Assembly (NCBI GenBank): GCA_040218575.1
Contig: JAVJRE010000002.1
Location: forward strand, 408,501 to 472,500
Length of the DNA: 64,000 nt
Direction of reading: 5' to 3'
Origin: Alphaproteobacteria bacterium
Lineage (GTDB): Bacteria; Pseudomonadota; Alphaproteobacteria; JAVJRE01
Position numbers and translations under genes: made by a program
Part shown: piece by piece, positions 63,854 through 64,000 of the stretch
Position numbering within the stretch: position 1 is the first letter of the stretch
How the letters are laid out: every line of letters starts with the position of its first letter
Notes under the pieces: generated by a model
The model's database searches: none
What the model saw: only the letters and a program-made list of their open reading frames with translations
Told to the model about the DNA's origin: nothing

Positions 63854-64000
63854 GGCGGGCACTCGGGAGTGCGACTGCCGGTATGCCAGCCACAGCACCC
63901 ACATGGGGAGGCATTCGTCCGATTCAATGGCGATGTAAACCTGTGGCGTGTCGGTAGCCCGCCCTTGAAATCCGGGTTGCCTGCCTCCCGAAGATCATCA

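Noticed and set aside
1..64000. CRISPR array, insertion sequence or prophage
   Set aside because: No regularly spaced repeats, transposase or integrase motifs, or phage structural genes were seen on reading the window.

Overview
The window reads as the chromosome of a free-living, GC-rich alphaproteobacterium, most likely related to the Rhodospirillales. Supporting signs are an alphaproteobacterial SOS box (GTTC-N7-GTTC) before an imuA-imuB-dnaE2 cassette, a split glyQ/glyS glycyl-tRNA synthetase, Fur-type iron boxes and a membrane nitrate reductase operon. The lineage is inferred from gene content and style, because no rRNA is present. About 57 protein genes and one tRNA are supported; no insertion sequence, prophage or CRISPR array was seen.

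Layout. 1-5.7 kb is housekeeping: glyS (cut by the window edge), glyQ, an SppA-type protease, a tRNA-modification methyltransferase, a DUF2007 protein, a long-chain polyprenyl diphosphate synthase and tRNA-Pro(CGG). 5.8-9.6 kb holds an SLC13-type transporter, a DUF427 protein and a three-gene Rieske oxygenase operon. 9.8-12.8 kb holds an iron(III) ABC permease and its binding protein, which converge and each have a Fur box; no ATPase gene is present. 12.9-16.7 kb has an exported unknown protein and a large chemoreceptor. 16.7-25.2 kb is amino-acid and amide metabolism: a DSD1-type PLP enzyme divergent from an amidohydrolase, a lysine 6-dehydrogenase / piperideine-6-carboxylate dehydrogenase / amidohydrolase operon, RidA, MsrA and a TSUP exporter. 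25.2-30.5 kb has a CPA1 antiporter, a thiolase, a TRZ/ATZ amidohydrolase and an MFS transporter.

The most unusual part is 30.7-35.4 kb. A plus-strand run encodes a RidA protein, a flavin-reductase-like protein, an unrecognised 171-residue protein and two adjacent 483-residue paralogues. The paralogues look like aromatic ammonia-lyases (HAL/PAL fold), but both lack the Ala-Ser-Gly that forms the MIO cofactor and at least two other catalytic residues. A DUF899 gene follows behind its own palindrome.

36.2-39 kb, all on the minus strand, is a sodium/bicarbonate module (SbtA, SbtB and NhaA). It is followed by an MFS exporter. 40.7-52.2 kb is the nitrate respiration locus: an FNR/DNR-type regulator divergent from a universal stress protein, two NarK transporters and narGHJI, with FNR-like boxes in the divergent region. 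52.4-64 kb holds TypA, an LpxR-like outer-membrane enzyme, the SOS mutagenesis cassette, an NAD-dependent epimerase and an Hsp20 chaperone.

How the genes work together. The organism probably respires nitrate when oxygen is low, takes up ferric iron under Fur control, degrades lysine through aminoadipate semialdehyde, and couples sodium gradients to bicarbonate uptake. A recurrent small oddity is perfect 13-15 bp tandem duplications at gene 3' ends (after tRNA-Pro and across two stop codons).
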